Shown here piece after piece: positions 5,020 to 13,421 of a stretch of DNA of 18,882 nucleotides. Every line of letters starts with the position of its first letter. Within the stretch, counting starts at the first letter, position 1. Under the pieces are notes generated by a model. That model was not told the DNA's origin, made no database searches, and saw nothing but the letters and a program-made list of their open reading frames with translations. Source of the stretch: DASSKO01 sp035690425 (GTDB lineage Bacteria > Actinomycetota > Actinomycetes > Propionibacteriales > Nocardioidaceae); assembly GCA_035690425.1 (NCBI GenBank), contig DASSKO010000101.1:1-18882 (forward strand), read 5' to 3'. The translations under genes and the position numbers were made by a program.

Positions 5020-7815
5020 CTAGCTGGCGACCGAGGAGTAGGCGACGACGCCGCGACGCAGTGCGCCGGCGGTGTGGCGTGCGGCCTGGCGCAGCGGGCT
5101 GTTGCCGGCCGCGTCGGCGATCTGGTCGGTCAGGTCGAGCAGCTGCTTGATCCAGCGGACGAAGTCACCAGCGGCGAGGTCGGTCTCCGCGAGCACCTCG
5201 TCGAGCGACGCGCCGTTGGCCCACCGGAAGGCGGCCCAGGCAAAGCCCAGGTCGGGCTCGCGCAGGAAGTCGACGCGGTGCTCGCGCTCCAGCGCATCGA
5301 GGTCGGCCCAGATCGCCACGGTCTCGCCCAGCGCCTCGCGAATCGGGCCGACCGGCATCCGGGGCGGGCCCGCGTCGTCGGGTCGACGGGCCTCGAAGAC
5401 CAGCGCCGACAGCGCGGCAGCCAGCTCGGCCGGGTCGAGACCCTCCCAGATTCGCCGCCGTAGGCACTCGGCCGCTACCAGGTCCATCTCGGTGTAGACG
5501 CGCATCAGCCGCTCGCCGTCGGTGGTGACCCGGTCGCCGTCGAGATATCCCAGCGCGCCGAGAACCTCGCAGACCCGGTCGAACTGCCGGGCGATGGTGT
5601 TGGTGCGTTGCTCGATGCGCCGTTGCAGCGAGTGTGCCTCGCGCTCCAGCTTCACGTATCGCTCCGCCCAGCGCGCGTGGTCCTCGCGCTCGTCACAACC
5701 GTGGCAGGGGTGGCCGCGCAGCTGCGTCCGCAGCCGGGCCACCTCGGGGTCCTCGGCGATGCCGGCCGGCCCGCGGTCGTTGCGTCGTGGCGGGCGTACG
5801 TCGATATGGCCCGCCTTGTTGCGCAGGGTGGACGCCAGGTCGCGCCGTTGCGCCGGGTTGCGTGCGTTGAAGTTGCGCGGCACCCGCATCCGGGTCAGCG
5901 CCTCGACCGGTGCCGGGAAGTCGACCGGCGAGAGCCGGCGAGCCTGCCGGTCGGCGGTCAGCACGAACGGGCGGGGCCCGTCGCGCTCCGAGCCGAACCC
6001 GGGATCCAGCACGACGGCCAGCCCGGCCCACTTCCCGGCGGGTACGGCGATCACGTCACCGATGCGCAGATCTTCCAGCGACCTGGCGGCGTCCTCGCGG
6101 CGATCGGCCTTGCGGCGCTTGGACAGCGTGCGCTCGCGGTCAGTGAGCCGTCGGCGCAGGTCGGCGTACTCCATGAAGTCGCCCAGATGGCAGGTCGCCG
6201 CCTCACGGTAGCCGTCCAGCGCGTCCTCGCTCTTGCGCAGCTGCCGGGCGAGGCCGACGACCGCCTTGTCGGCCTGGAACTGGGCGAACGACGACTCGAG
6301 CAGCTCGCGCGACCTGGCCCGTCCGACCTGGCGGACGAGGTTGACGGCCATGTTGTAGGACGGCTTGAACGACGACCGCAGCGGGTAGGTGCGGGTCGAG
6401 GCCAGGCCGGCCACGGACCCCGGCTCGAGACCGGGCTGCCACAGCACGACGGCGTGTCCCTCGACGTCGATGCCGCGCCGGCCGGCGCGGCCGGTGAGCT
6501 GGGTGTACTCCCCCGGCGTCACGTCGGCGTGTGTCTCGCCGTTCCACTTGGTGAGCTTCTCCAGCACCACCGAACGGGCGGGCATGTTGATGCCGAGGGC
6601 GAGGGTCTCGGTGGCGAAGACCACCTTGAGCAACCCACGGCTGAACAGCGTCTCGACGATCTCCTTGAACGTCGGCAGCAGGCCGGCGTGGTGGGAGGCC
6701 ACACCACGCTCGAGCCCGTCGGCCCAGTCGTGGAACCCGAGCACGTGCAGGTCCTCCTCGGGCAGGTCGCTCGTGCGCGAGGTCACGTAGCGTCGGATCT
6801 CCGCACGCTCGTCCTGGCTGGTCAGGCGGAGGTTGCCGTGCAGGCACTGCACGACCGCGGCGTCACAGCCGGCCCGGCTGAAGATGAACACGATGGCCGG
6901 CAGCAGCCCGTCGGCGTCGAGCCGGTCGACCACGTCGACGCGCTGTGGTGTGAAGGCCCGACTGCGTCGCTGGTAACCGGGCTTGGCCTGGCCCGGCCCC
7001 TGGCGACCCCCCTGCCGGCCACCGTGGCGGTTCTGGCCGTTGCGGCGGCCCCGGTAGTCGTTGGTGCGGCGGGCACGCCAGTCGTCGCGGGCGACGTGCA
7101 GCAGCTGCGTGTTCACCCGCGGCCCCGCCTCGGGGGTGCCGTCGTCGGCGAACAGGTCGTACATGCGGCGGCCCACCATGACGTGCTGGAACAGCGGCAC
7201 CGGGCGGCGTTCCTCCACGATCGTCGTCGTGGCACCGCGCACCGTCGACAGCCAGTCGCCGAACTCCTCGGCGTTGGACACGGTCGCCGACAACGAGACC
7301 ACCGCGACGGACTCGGGCAGGTGGATGATGACCTCTTCCCAGACCGCTCCGCGGAACCGGTCGGCCAGGTAGTGCACCTCGTCCATCACGACGTACCCGA
7401 GTCCGGCGAGCGTGCTCGACCCCGCGTAGAGCATGTTGCGCAGCACCTCGGTGGTCATCACCACGACCGGCGCCTCGCCGTTGATGGTGTTGTCGCCGGT
7501 CAGCAGGCCGACCTGCTCGGGACCGTAGCGGCGCACGAGGTCGTGGAACTTCTGGTTCGACAGCGCCTTGATCGGGGTGGTGTAGAAGCACTTGCGTCCC
7601 GTGCGCAGCGCCAGGTGCACCGCGAACTCACCGACGATGGTCTTGCCCGATCCGGTGGGCGCGGCGACCAGCACGCCATCGCCGTTCTCGAGCGCGATGC
7701 AGGCCTGGGACTGGAAGTCGTCCAGCTCGAAATCGTAGAGGCCGCGGAACTCCGTCAGCGCAGGGACCTTCTGGTTCGCCCGAAATCGGGCGTACTGCTG
7801 CGCCGGCGTGCTCAT
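5020..7815 (-). CDS. helY: Ski2-like DEVH-box ATP-dependent helicase
   Basis: A 931-residue superfamily 2 helicase of the Ski2/Mtr4 type, HelY of mycobacteria, thought to unwind RNA or structured nucleic acid. RecA domain 1 has Walker A APTGSGKT (52-59), motif II DEVH (145-148) and motif III SAT (176-178); RecA domain 2 has motif VI QLTGRAGRRG (439-448). The C-terminal half matches the DSHCT region and contains HPCHGC and coiled-coil-like helices. A basic, Gly/Arg/Gln-rich, probably disordered insert lies between the two RecA domains (about 247-286). It is the last gene of the minus-strand run, ten bases after the lipid kinase stop. The ATG at 7815 lacks a well-spaced ribosome site but follows TAGGGT by seven bases, suggesting its own leaderless promoter. 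It converges with the exonuclease gene. Confidence 0.93.
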   Translation of the reverse strand: MSTPAQQYARFRANQKVPALTEFRGLYDFELDDFQSQACIALENGDGVLVAAPTGSGKTIVGEFAVHLALRTGRKCFYTTPIKALSNQKFHDLVRRYGPEQVGLLTGDNTINGEAPVVVMTTEVLRNMLYAGSSTLAGLGYVVMDEVHYLADRFRGAVWEEVIIHLPESVAVVSLSATVSNAEEFGDWLSTVRGATTTIVEERRPVPLFQHVMVGRRMYDLFADDGTPEAGPRVNTQLLHVARDDWRARRTNDYRGRRNGQNRHGGRQGGRQGPGQAKPGYQRRSRAFTPQRVDVVDRLDADGLLPAIVFIFSRAGCDAAVVQCLHGNLRLTSQDERAEIRRYVTSRTSDLPEEDLHVLGFHDWADGLERGVASHHAGLLPTFKEIVETLFSRGLLKVVFATETLALGINMPARSVVLEKLTKWNGETHADVTPGEYTQLTGRAGRRGIDVEGHAVVLWQPGLEPGSVAGLASTRTYPLRSSFKPSYNMAVNLVRQVGRARSRELLESSFAQFQADKAVVGLARQLRKSEDALDGYREAATCHLGDFMEYADLRRRLTDRERTLSKRRKADRREDAARSLEDLRIGDVIAVPAGKWAGLAVVLDPGFGSERDGPRPFVLTADRQARRLSPVDFPAPVEALTRMRVPRNFNARNPAQRRDLASTLRNKAGHIDVRPPRRNDRGPAGIAEDPEVARLRTQLRGHPCHGCDEREDHARWAERYVKLEREAHSLQRRIEQRTNTIARQFDRVCEVLGALGYLDGDRVTTDGERLMRVYTEMDLVAAECLRRRIWEGLDPAELAAALSALVFEARRPDDAGPPRMPVGPIREALGETVAIWADLDALEREHRVDFLREPDLGFAWAAFRWANGASLDEVLAETDLAAGDFVRWIKQLLDLTDQIADAAGNSPLRQAARHTAGALRRGVVAYSSVAS

Positions 7816-7822
7816 GTCCTCG

Positions 7823-7828
7823 ACCCTA
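7823..7828 (-). promoter_or_regulatory. TAGGGT -10 box overlapping the lipid kinase stop; leaderless start of helY
   Basis: On the minus strand TAGGGT is followed by CGAGGAC and the helY ATG (7815). The first three bases are the TAG stop codon of the upstream gene. GAGGA lies only one base from the ATG, too close to work as a normal ribosome site, which favours a leaderless transcript. Confidence 0.55.
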
Positions 7829-8743
7829 CGTGCTGCAGCCGCCCGTACCTACCAGCACGGTGATGGCCTGCGGCACGCACTCGACCGTCGTGGGCAGCGG
7901 GCCCAGCCGCTCGCCGTCGGCATAGGCGAGACCGGCCGGGGCAGCAACGCTCACCCGGCGCACCCGATGGTGTTCGTACCGCGGATGCCGCACGTGGCTG
8001 CCGGTGTAGAGCCGTGGGAACACCCGGACGAGCTCGCGTCGACTCAGCGGCTTGATGACCACGACGTCGAGCAGGCCGTCGTCGAGAAGCGCGCCCGCGC
8101 AGATCCGCAGGCCGCCGCCGTAGGAGGGGCCGTTGCCGACGGCGACCAGCATCGCGTCCAGCCGCCGTTGCTCACCCTCGAGATCCAGCGTGTACGGCAG
8201 CGGCCGGAAGCGTGGCAGCTCCGCGGCCACCGCCAGGAGGTACCGGCTCGGACCCGGCGGCCAGGCCCTACGTCGACGGCCCAGGTTGCTGGCACGTTCG
8301 TTGACGCGGGCGTCGAACCCGGTGGCCAGCACGGTGCAGAAGAAGCGGCCCTCGGCACGGGCGAGGTCGAGGCGTCGGGTGTGGCCGGCGGCGATGACTC
8401 GGGCAGCGCCCTCGGGTGAGTGGTGGCCGAGGCCGAGGGAGCGGGCGGCATCGTTGCCGCTGCCGCCCGGGACGATGCCCAGCGGCGTGGGCGTGCCGCC
8501 CAGGACCTGCAGGGCGGCGTGCACCAGCCCGTCCCCGCCGACCACGACCAGCGCATCGGTGCCGGCCGTCACCGCCAGATGTGCCAGATCGGTCGACTCG
8601 GCGGCGTCACGGCCCATCAGCACCCGGACGCGCAGCCCGAGATCACGCATCGCTCGGACGGCGCGAACGCCGGTGACCGCCGCACGTCCGCGGTCGGCCG
8701 CCGGGTTGACCAGCACCGCGACGTCGCGAGGGGCTGTGGGCAC
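7826..8743 (-). CDS. Diacylglycerol kinase-family lipid kinase
   Basis: A 305-residue protein of the diacylglycerol kinase catalytic family (DgkB/LCB5-like), which phosphorylates diacylglycerol or another lipid alcohol with ATP at the membrane face. VLVNPAADRG (10-19) opens the fold, GGDG at 69-72 is the nucleotide-binding motif, and PGGSGND at 92-98 is the second family signature. The C-terminal beta domain includes VAVGNGPSYGGG and AYADGE. Length is typical. It lies between a small unknown gene (35-base gap) and helY (10-base gap), all on the same strand. The start GTG at 8743 has no ribosome site, but TATCGT ends seven bases before it. The lipid substrate cannot be told from sequence; a role in mannoside lipid or phosphatidic acid metabolism is possible. 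Confidence 0.88.
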   Translation of the reverse strand: MPTAPRDVAVLVNPAADRGRAAVTGVRAVRAMRDLGLRVRVLMGRDAAESTDLAHLAVTAGTDALVVVGGDGLVHAALQVLGGTPTPLGIVPGGSGNDAARSLGLGHHSPEGAARVIAAGHTRRLDLARAEGRFFCTVLATGFDARVNERASNLGRRRRAWPPGPSRYLLAVAAELPRFRPLPYTLDLEGEQRRLDAMLVAVGNGPSYGGGLRICAGALLDDGLLDVVVIKPLSRRELVRVFPRLYTGSHVRHPRYEHHRVRRVSVAAPAGLAYADGERLGPLPTTVECVPQAITVLVGTGGCST

Positions 8744-8750
8744 GGCGTCG

Positions 8751-8756
8751 ACGATA
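8751..8756 (-). promoter_or_regulatory. Candidate -10 box, leaderless start of lipid kinase gene
   Basis: TATCGT on the minus strand is followed by seven bases (CGACGCC) and the GTG at 8743. No Shine-Dalgarno sequence is present in the 35-base gap after the preceding gene. It is weaker than the TAGGNT boxes elsewhere in the window. Confidence 0.4.
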
Positions 8757-8778
8757 CGCGGCCGGTGCCCTCTGCCGT

Positions 8779-9171
8779 TCAGAGCCGGATCTGCGCGGAG
8801 TAACGACTCGCGGACGCTCCCACCGCTCGGGTGAACCGGCGTAGCGCTTCACACACCATGTCGACGTCGAAGCGGTGTCCGGGTACGGCGAGGGTGACGC
8901 GGGCTCCGACCTCGACCAGGAGCGACTCGCCGCGGTGCCAGGCGTGGTGCGCGTCGGTGCGGTGGTGCTCGGGGCACACCGGTGCGGGCACCGCCGCGTC
9001 GACCGCCAGCAGGTCCAGGCCCAACCGCTGGTCAGCCGCGGAGCCCGCCAGCGTCCCGGCCACGTGGGCGCCACCGACGACCGTGGTGTCGGCCCGCCAC
9101 ACGACGTCGACGGCGGCGAGCCACTCGGGCAGCTCGAACGGGTCGGAGACGACCATGTGCGGCTCAGTCAT
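8779..9171 (-). CDS. Small protein of unknown function, coupled to tatC
   Basis: A 130-residue soluble protein that I do not recognise. It begins with MTEPHMVVSD, has WLAAVDVVW (about 17-25), a Cys/His-rich stretch CPEHHRTDAHHAWH (about 66-79), and a C-terminal half with DVDMVCEALRRF. There is no signal peptide or membrane segment. Its ATG overlaps the last eight bases of tatC (ATGACTGA), so translation is probably coupled; a second possible start is M6. The coding frame keeps the G+C-rich third positions of its neighbours, supporting a real gene. The clustered His and Cys residues could bind a metal, but only C66 and the histidines are close together, so this is a guess. Confidence 0.72.
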   Translation of the reverse strand: MTEPHMVVSDPFELPEWLAAVDVVWRADTTVVGGAHVAGTLAGSAADQRLGLDLLAVDAAVPAPVCPEHHRTDAHHAWHRGESLLVEVGARVTLAVPGHRFDVDMVCEALRRFTRAVGASASRYSAQIRL

Positions 9172-10039
9172 CGAGGCGGCTCGGTCGGTCGTCGTCCGGG
9201 TCGTGCGGGAACTGCAGGTCCGACTGCTCCTCGTCGGCCAGCGTGTCGAAGTCTGGCTCGTGGCTCCGGCGGGCGCGACGGTGGTCGACCAACCGCGCGA
9301 TGACCTCCGAGGCGAGGAAGAGCACGGTCATCGGGACCGCCAGGAACAGCATCGTGATCGGGTCGGTCGACGGGGTGGCGATCGCGGCGAACACGAAGAC
9401 CCCGAGCACGATCCAGGCGCGGGCGCGGGACAGGCTGGCTGCCGACACCACCCCGGCCAGGTTGAGCAGGACCACGAACAGCGGGATCTCCAGCGCGATG
9501 CCGAACACCAGCAGCATCCGCAGGACGAAGGTGAGGTAGCCGTCGACCTCGACCAGGTTGCTGACGTCACCGGGGGTGAAGCTGATCAGGATCTCGATGC
9601 TCTTGGGCAGCACCAGATAGCCGAGTCCGATGCCGGCGAGGAAGAACGGGCTGGAGACGGCGATGAAGGCCAGGCCGTACTTCTTCTCGCTGCTGTGCAG
9701 GCCGGGCGCGACGAAGGCCCAGATCTGGTAGAGCCAGACCGGGCTGGCCAGAACGATGCCGGCGACGAGCGCGATCTTGACCTGCAGGGTGAACGGCGTC
9801 GCGACACCACCGAGTGTCAATCTGGCGTTGAGCTCGCGGTCCTCGGCGAGGTCGGCGACCGAACTCGCGAACGGCTCCTGCAGCAGGTCGAACAACTGGT
9901 CGTAGAAGATCCAGCCGACGACCAGGCCGACGATGATCGCGAGGACACTCTTGAACAGCCGGTTGCGGAGCTCGCGCAGGTGCTCGATGAGCGACATCCG
10001 TCCGCCCTCGTCGACCACCTCGAGACTATCGGAGACCAC
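9164..10039 (-). CDS. tatC: Sec-independent protein translocase TatC
   Basis: TatC binds the twin-arginine signal of folded proteins and, with TatA, exports them across the membrane. Of 291 residues, about 30-247 hold six hydrophobic segments (near 30-48, 88-108, 121-145, 170-195, 207-222, 228-247). The conserved HLRELRNRL sits at 20-28 and LASPVWLYQIWAFVAPGL at 97-114. An acidic tail of about 40 residues follows the last segment. GTG at 10039 keeps the EGGRM extension resembling actinobacterial homologues, but no ribosome site precedes it; the internal ATG at 9997 has GAGG eight bases upstream and is a strong alternative. It lies 12 bases after tatA and overlaps the next gene by eight. No tatB was found here. 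Confidence 0.95.
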   Translation of the reverse strand: MVSDSLEVVDEGGRMSLIEHLRELRNRLFKSVLAIIVGLVVGWIFYDQLFDLLQEPFASSVADLAEDRELNARLTLGGVATPFTLQVKIALVAGIVLASPVWLYQIWAFVAPGLHSSEKKYGLAFIAVSSPFFLAGIGLGYLVLPKSIEILISFTPGDVSNLVEVDGYLTFVLRMLLVFGIALEIPLFVVLLNLAGVVSAASLSRARAWIVLGVFVFAAIATPSTDPITMLFLAVPMTVLFLASEVIARLVDHRRARRSHEPDFDTLADEEQSDLQFPHDPDDDRPSRLDD

Positions 10040-10051
10040 CTATGTCGATGA

Positions 10052-10369
10052 TCAGGACTCGTGCGGACGGTGCGCGGAGTCCGACGTGGCGTTGGGCTGC
10101 TCGCTGCCCTGCGGCGAGGTCTGCTCCCGGGGCTCGGTGCCGCCGCCGGTGGTCAGTGGCCGAGGGCGGTCCTCGTGCTCGTCGGTCTTGTCCTTGTCGT
10201 CGTCGTCCTCCATCAGGCCACGGGTTTCGCTCTTGAAGATGCGCAGGGCCCGGCCGCTCCCTCGCGCCAGGTCCGGGAGCTTCTTGGCTCCGAACAGCAG
10301 GATCAGCACGAAGACGATGAGTGCAATTTCCCAGGGACCCGGCGTACCGATCATGGGGGCAGCAAGCAT
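10052..10369 (-). CDS. tatA: Twin-arginine translocase subunit TatA
   Basis: TatA forms the transport pore of the Tat system. The 105-residue protein has one N-terminal membrane helix (WEIALIVFVLILLFG, about 13-27), the conserved FG hinge, and an amphipathic helix KKLPDLARGSGRALRIFKSE, then a long, acidic and polar tail rich in D, E, P and S. I choose the ATG at 10369 because GAGG lies six bases upstream; a GTG at 10381 would add four residues, and the ATG at 10354 would give the shortest form. Immediately upstream of tatC. A TatE/TatB-type paralogue is unlikely given the short hinge and PGPWEI start. Confidence 0.93.
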   Translation of the reverse strand: MLAAPMIGTPGPWEIALIVFVLILLFGAKKLPDLARGSGRALRIFKSETRGLMEDDDDKDKTDEHEDRPRPLTTGGGTEPREQTSPQGSEQPNATSDSAHRPHES

Positions 10370-10406
10370 GAGGTGCCTCACTTGTTCGCTGGTGTGGTCA
10401 CGGACG

Positions 10407-10412
10407 AGTCTA
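10407..10412 (-). promoter_or_regulatory. Candidate -10 box for tatA-tatC
   Basis: In the 96-base gap between pafC and tatA, TAGACT on the minus strand would start a transcript near 10400 with a leader of about 31 bases carrying the GAGG ribosome site. A -35 match is poor (GACCAC at 17-base spacing). Confidence 0.3.
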
Positions 10413-10465
10413 CGCCGTCGGCGACACTTGTGGTCGAGTCTGCGGTGGCGAAGGCCGGGACCGAG

Positions 10466-11446
10466 TCAGGCTGTCGGCTCCCGGTCATACGCTGCCAGCG
10501 CCCGCCGAGCCTCGTCGCGCACCTGCTCGGCGATGTCCGCCGGGCTGACGACCCGAGCCGCCCCGCCCAGGCGCAGCACGAGCCGGCGCAGCCACGCCGG
10601 CTCGCTGACCCGTAGCCGCATCCGCAGCCCGCCGCCGGGCAGTTCCTCGACACCCTCGTGGGGGTAGTAGTCGACGACCCAGCGGGCGCTCGGGTCGAGG
10701 TCGACGGTGGCCAGCATCTGGTCGGCCGAGGCCTGGAACAGCCCCTCGCTGAGGTCGCGTGGCCGGGCCTGTCGCGGCGGGTCGGCCGGGACGTCGAGCA
10801 GCGCCGCCGCGTCGATCCGGTCCAGCCGGAACAGCCGCTGGCCCTGCACGCGGTAGCACCACGCCTCGAGGTAGCGGCGGCCCTCCGACACCACCAGCCG
10901 CAACGGGTCGACCTCCCGTGTGGTCGACTCGTCGCGGGCCGGCACGAGGTAGTCGATGCGTAGTCGGCGCTGGTCGTGCAGGGCCTGGTGCACGGTGTCG
11001 GCGACCGTGGCGTCGGAGGCGTCGATGCGAACCTCGACCTGGTCGGCGGCGGCCAGCGAGCCCCCGGCCGCCTGCTCGAGCTTGGCCAGCGCCCTGGCCA
11101 CGGCATCCCGCTCGGCCGGGCCGCCCACGTCCCGGAGCGTGCGCAGCGCGACGATCAGCGCCAGCGCCTCGTGGGTGTCCAGCCGCAGCGGCCGGTCGAG
11201 GTAGTCGGCGTTGTCGATGTGCACGACGCCTTCGCCTTCCAAGGCCTCGATGTCGACGTCGATGAGGTCACCGGGCATCGCGCCGGGGAGACCGCAGAAC
11301 CACAGCACTCGCAGGTCCCTGGACAGCTGCTCGACGCTCACGCCGAAGTCTGCGGCCACGTGCTCCAGCCGCACACCGTCGCGTTCGCGCAGGTACGGCA
11401 CCAGCGCGAGCAGCCGCTCGACCTGGGCCTTGGCGCTCTGGCTCAC
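10466..11446 (-). CDS. pafC: WYL-domain transcriptional activator PafC
   Basis: PafC pairs with PafB to activate the mycobacterial LexA/RecA-independent DNA-damage response; the name recalls the proteasome locus, not an enzyme role. The 326-residue protein has an N-terminal winged helix (about 1-75, with AADFGVSVEQLSRDLRVL) and a C-terminal WYL-type region where the motif has drifted to RYLEAWC (191-197), followed by RLFRLDRI (204-211). The start GTG at 11446 overlaps the pafB stop (GTGA) and has GAGGAGG seven bases upstream; the frame stays open further upstream, but that lies inside pafB. Coupled translation suits a one-to-one partner. Confidence 0.93.
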   Translation of the reverse strand: MSQSAKAQVERLLALVPYLRERDGVRLEHVAADFGVSVEQLSRDLRVLWFCGLPGAMPGDLIDVDIEALEGEGVVHIDNADYLDRPLRLDTHEALALIVALRTLRDVGGPAERDAVARALAKLEQAAGGSLAAADQVEVRIDASDATVADTVHQALHDQRRLRIDYLVPARDESTTREVDPLRLVVSEGRRYLEAWCYRVQGQRLFRLDRIDAAALLDVPADPPRQARPRDLSEGLFQASADQMLATVDLDPSARWVVDYYPHEGVEELPGGGLRMRLRVSEPAWLRRLVLRLGGAARVVSPADIAEQVRDEARRALAAYDREPTA

Positions 11447-12438
11447 GCCGGTGCCTCCTCGCTCACGGAGACGCCCGCCAGCCGCTGCAGTGACGCGGTG
11501 ACCGCTGCCCGCAGGGCCGCCGGCTCCTCGACGACGACATCGGTGCCGTAGGACACGATCTGCTCGGCCATCGCCCACACGCCGGCGAACGGGATCCGAA
11601 GCAGGTCCCACACCTCGCTGTCCGCGTCGGCGTCTGCCGTCTCGATGGCGACCGCCTGGCGCCGCAACGCGATCCCGGTGCCGGGGCGGACCCGCACCTG
11701 CGCGGTCTCGGTGGTGTCCGGGCTCGCGTCGAGCGACCGCGCCAGCGCGCGGATGTCGGTGCCCTCGGGTACGGCGTACGCGCCGGGGCTGCCGTCGCGG
11801 TGGACCGGGCCGACGACGCGGGACAACCGGAACATCCGGACGGCGCCGCGGTCACGGTCGTGGCCGACGACGTACCAGTGGCCGTGCCAGGAGGAGATGC
11901 CCCACGGCTCCAGGTGTCGCTCGGCGGCCTCCGCACCGGGGCGCTGGTAGCTGAACCGCACCGGCGTGCGGTCGACGACGGCCTGCCACAGCGGGTCGAA
12001 GGCCGCCTCCTGGGCACCGAGCTGGGGCTCGACGACCGCGAGGCCCTCGGTGTCGACGGCCACTCCCCCGGCACGCAGCTTCAGCAGCGCGCTCGAGGTC
12101 GCCTCGGCGAGGCTCGCGTTCTGCCACACCCGGGCGGCCAGCCCGACCACGGCCGCCTCGTCACGCTCCAGCCGGATCTCGGGCAGTGCGAACGCATCCC
12201 GCCGGATGCGGTAGCCGGGCTCGTCCTCGAAGCCCTTCTCGATGTAGCCGACCTCGATCGGGATGCCGAGGTCACGCAGCTCCTCCTTGTCGCGCTCGAA
12301 CATCTTCTCGAACGCGTCGTCGGACTGCTCGCGGTAGCCCTCGACCACGTCGCGGATCCGCTCCTTCGGGACGTAGGTCCGGGCCACCAGCAGGCAGATC
12401 ACGAGGTTCATCAGCCGCTCACTCTTGCGTGCGGTCAC
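11443..12438 (-). CDS. pafB: WYL-domain transcriptional activator PafB
   Basis: Partner of PafC in the DNA-damage activator PafBC. The 331-residue protein begins with MTARKSERLMNLVICLL and has an N-terminal winged helix (about 1-80), a middle helical region, and the WYL domain with the motif as WYV at 188-190 (GHWYVVGHDRDR) and the basic FRLSR at 203-207, thought to bind a nucleic-acid ligand. A C-terminal domain follows from about 240. GTG at 12438 is chosen because the family N-terminus begins there and a GGGGGAG ribosome site lies seven bases upstream; the frame is open further but overlaps the lipoprotein gene. It follows the FKBP lipoprotein by 35 bases and overlaps pafC by four. Confidence 0.94.
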   Translation of the reverse strand: MTARKSERLMNLVICLLVARTYVPKERIRDVVEGYREQSDDAFEKMFERDKEELRDLGIPIEVGYIEKGFEDEPGYRIRRDAFALPEIRLERDEAAVVGLAARVWQNASLAEATSSALLKLRAGGVAVDTEGLAVVEPQLGAQEAAFDPLWQAVVDRTPVRFSYQRPGAEAAERHLEPWGISSWHGHWYVVGHDRDRGAVRMFRLSRVVGPVHRDGSPGAYAVPEGTDIRALARSLDASPDTTETAQVRVRPGTGIALRRQAVAIETADADADSEVWDLLRIPFAGVWAMAEQIVSYGTDVVVEEPAALRAAVTASLQRLAGVSVSEEAPA

Positions 12439-12473
12439 AGCCTCACTCCCCCTCTGCCCACGACAGCGTGACC

Positions 12474-13421
12474 TCAGCTGGCGGCGAGTACGTCGACCGC
12501 GAAGATCACCGAGTCGTCGGGCTTGATGCCGGCCTGCGGGTTGCCCTTCTTGCCGAACGCCGAGTCCGGCGGGCAGATCAGCATCACCCGGGAGCCGAGC
12601 TTCGCGCCGACGAGCTGGTCGAAGCACTTGATCGGTTGGCCAGTGCCGATCGGGATGCTCGCCGGAGCGCCGCCCCAGGTCCCGGTGAACGGCTTGTCGG
12701 AACCATAGACCTGCGCGAGGAACTGCAGGGTGACGGTCTGGCCCTTCTTGATCTTCTCGCCCTTGCCCTCGATCAGCACGTGCGAGGTCGGCTGGTCAGG
12801 TGCCGGGGCGGTGTCCTTGTCGCTGCTGAAGCCGGTGGGCACGCCTTGGTCGTCGACCTGCAGCGTCGGAACCGTTGCGGGCGGCTCGACCTTGGTGCCC
12901 GTCGCCTGCGACGAGGTGGTCTCACGGATGTCGATGGCGAAGACCAGTGTGTCCTCGCCTCCGATCCTGGCCTGCGGGTTGCCCTGCTCGCCGTACCCGT
13001 CCTTGGGCGGGATGGCGACGAGCACCCGGCTGCCCACCTGCTGTCCGGCCAGCGCCTTGTTGAAGCCCGTGATCATGCTGGGACCGAGGTTGAAGGTCGC
13101 CGGCTCGTTGCGGGACCAGGACGAGTCGAACTCCTCGCCGTTCTTGGCGTTGATGCCGACATAGTCGACCGTGACGAGGTCGCTCTCGCCGACCTTCGGG
13201 CCCTCGCCCTCGGAGAGCACCTTGACGGTCGTCTCGTCGACGGAGAAACCGTCTTCGACCTGCACCTTGGGCTTCTCGTCGGGGGGGCCGGAGACCGTGA
13301 CGCCGGACAGGTCACCGCTACCGGCGGCAGCGGCGCCGTCTGCCCCGCTGTCACCGTCGCCGCCACCGCAGGCAGTCAGGAACAGCAGCGGGACCAGCAG
13401 CAGGGCTAGCAGACTACGCAC
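12474..13421 (-). CDS. FKBP-type peptidyl-prolyl isomerase lipoprotein, two FKBP domains
   Basis: A predicted exported lipoprotein of 315 residues that should assist folding of proteins outside the membrane by prolyl isomerisation. The signal peptide RSLLALLLVPLLF ends in the lipobox LTAC with C18 as lipid site, then a Gly/Asp/Ser-rich linker. FKBP domain 1 (about 66-166) keeps key residues matching FKBP12: Y87, F98, D99, Y143 and F161. Domain 2 (about 215-315) aligns well, but the Tyr, Asp and second Tyr positions are F234, T246 and F289, so its activity is doubtful. GTG at 13421 is chosen since GAGG lies eight bases upstream; GTG at 13430 would add three residues. It lies between pafA and pafB. 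Confidence 0.9.
   Translation of the reverse strand: MRSLLALLLVPLLFLTACGGGDGDSGADGAAAAGSGDLSGVTVSGPPDEKPKVQVEDGFSVDETTVKVLSEGEGPKVGESDLVTVDYVGINAKNGEEFDSSWSRNEPATFNLGPSMITGFNKALAGQQVGSRVLVAIPPKDGYGEQGNPQARIGGEDTLVFAIDIRETTSSQATGTKVEPPATVPTLQVDDQGVPTGFSSDKDTAPAPDQPTSHVLIEGKGEKIKKGQTVTLQFLAQVYGSDKPFTGTWGGAPASIPIGTGQPIKCFDQLVGAKLGSRVMLICPPDSAFGKKGNPQAGIKPDDSVIFAVDVLAAS

Noticed and set aside
5608..7863. Open frame of 751 codons on the plus strand opposite helY
   Set aside because: It lies wholly over the helicase, whose motifs are complete on the other strand, and its composition (R, G, V, H) is that of an antisense shadow.
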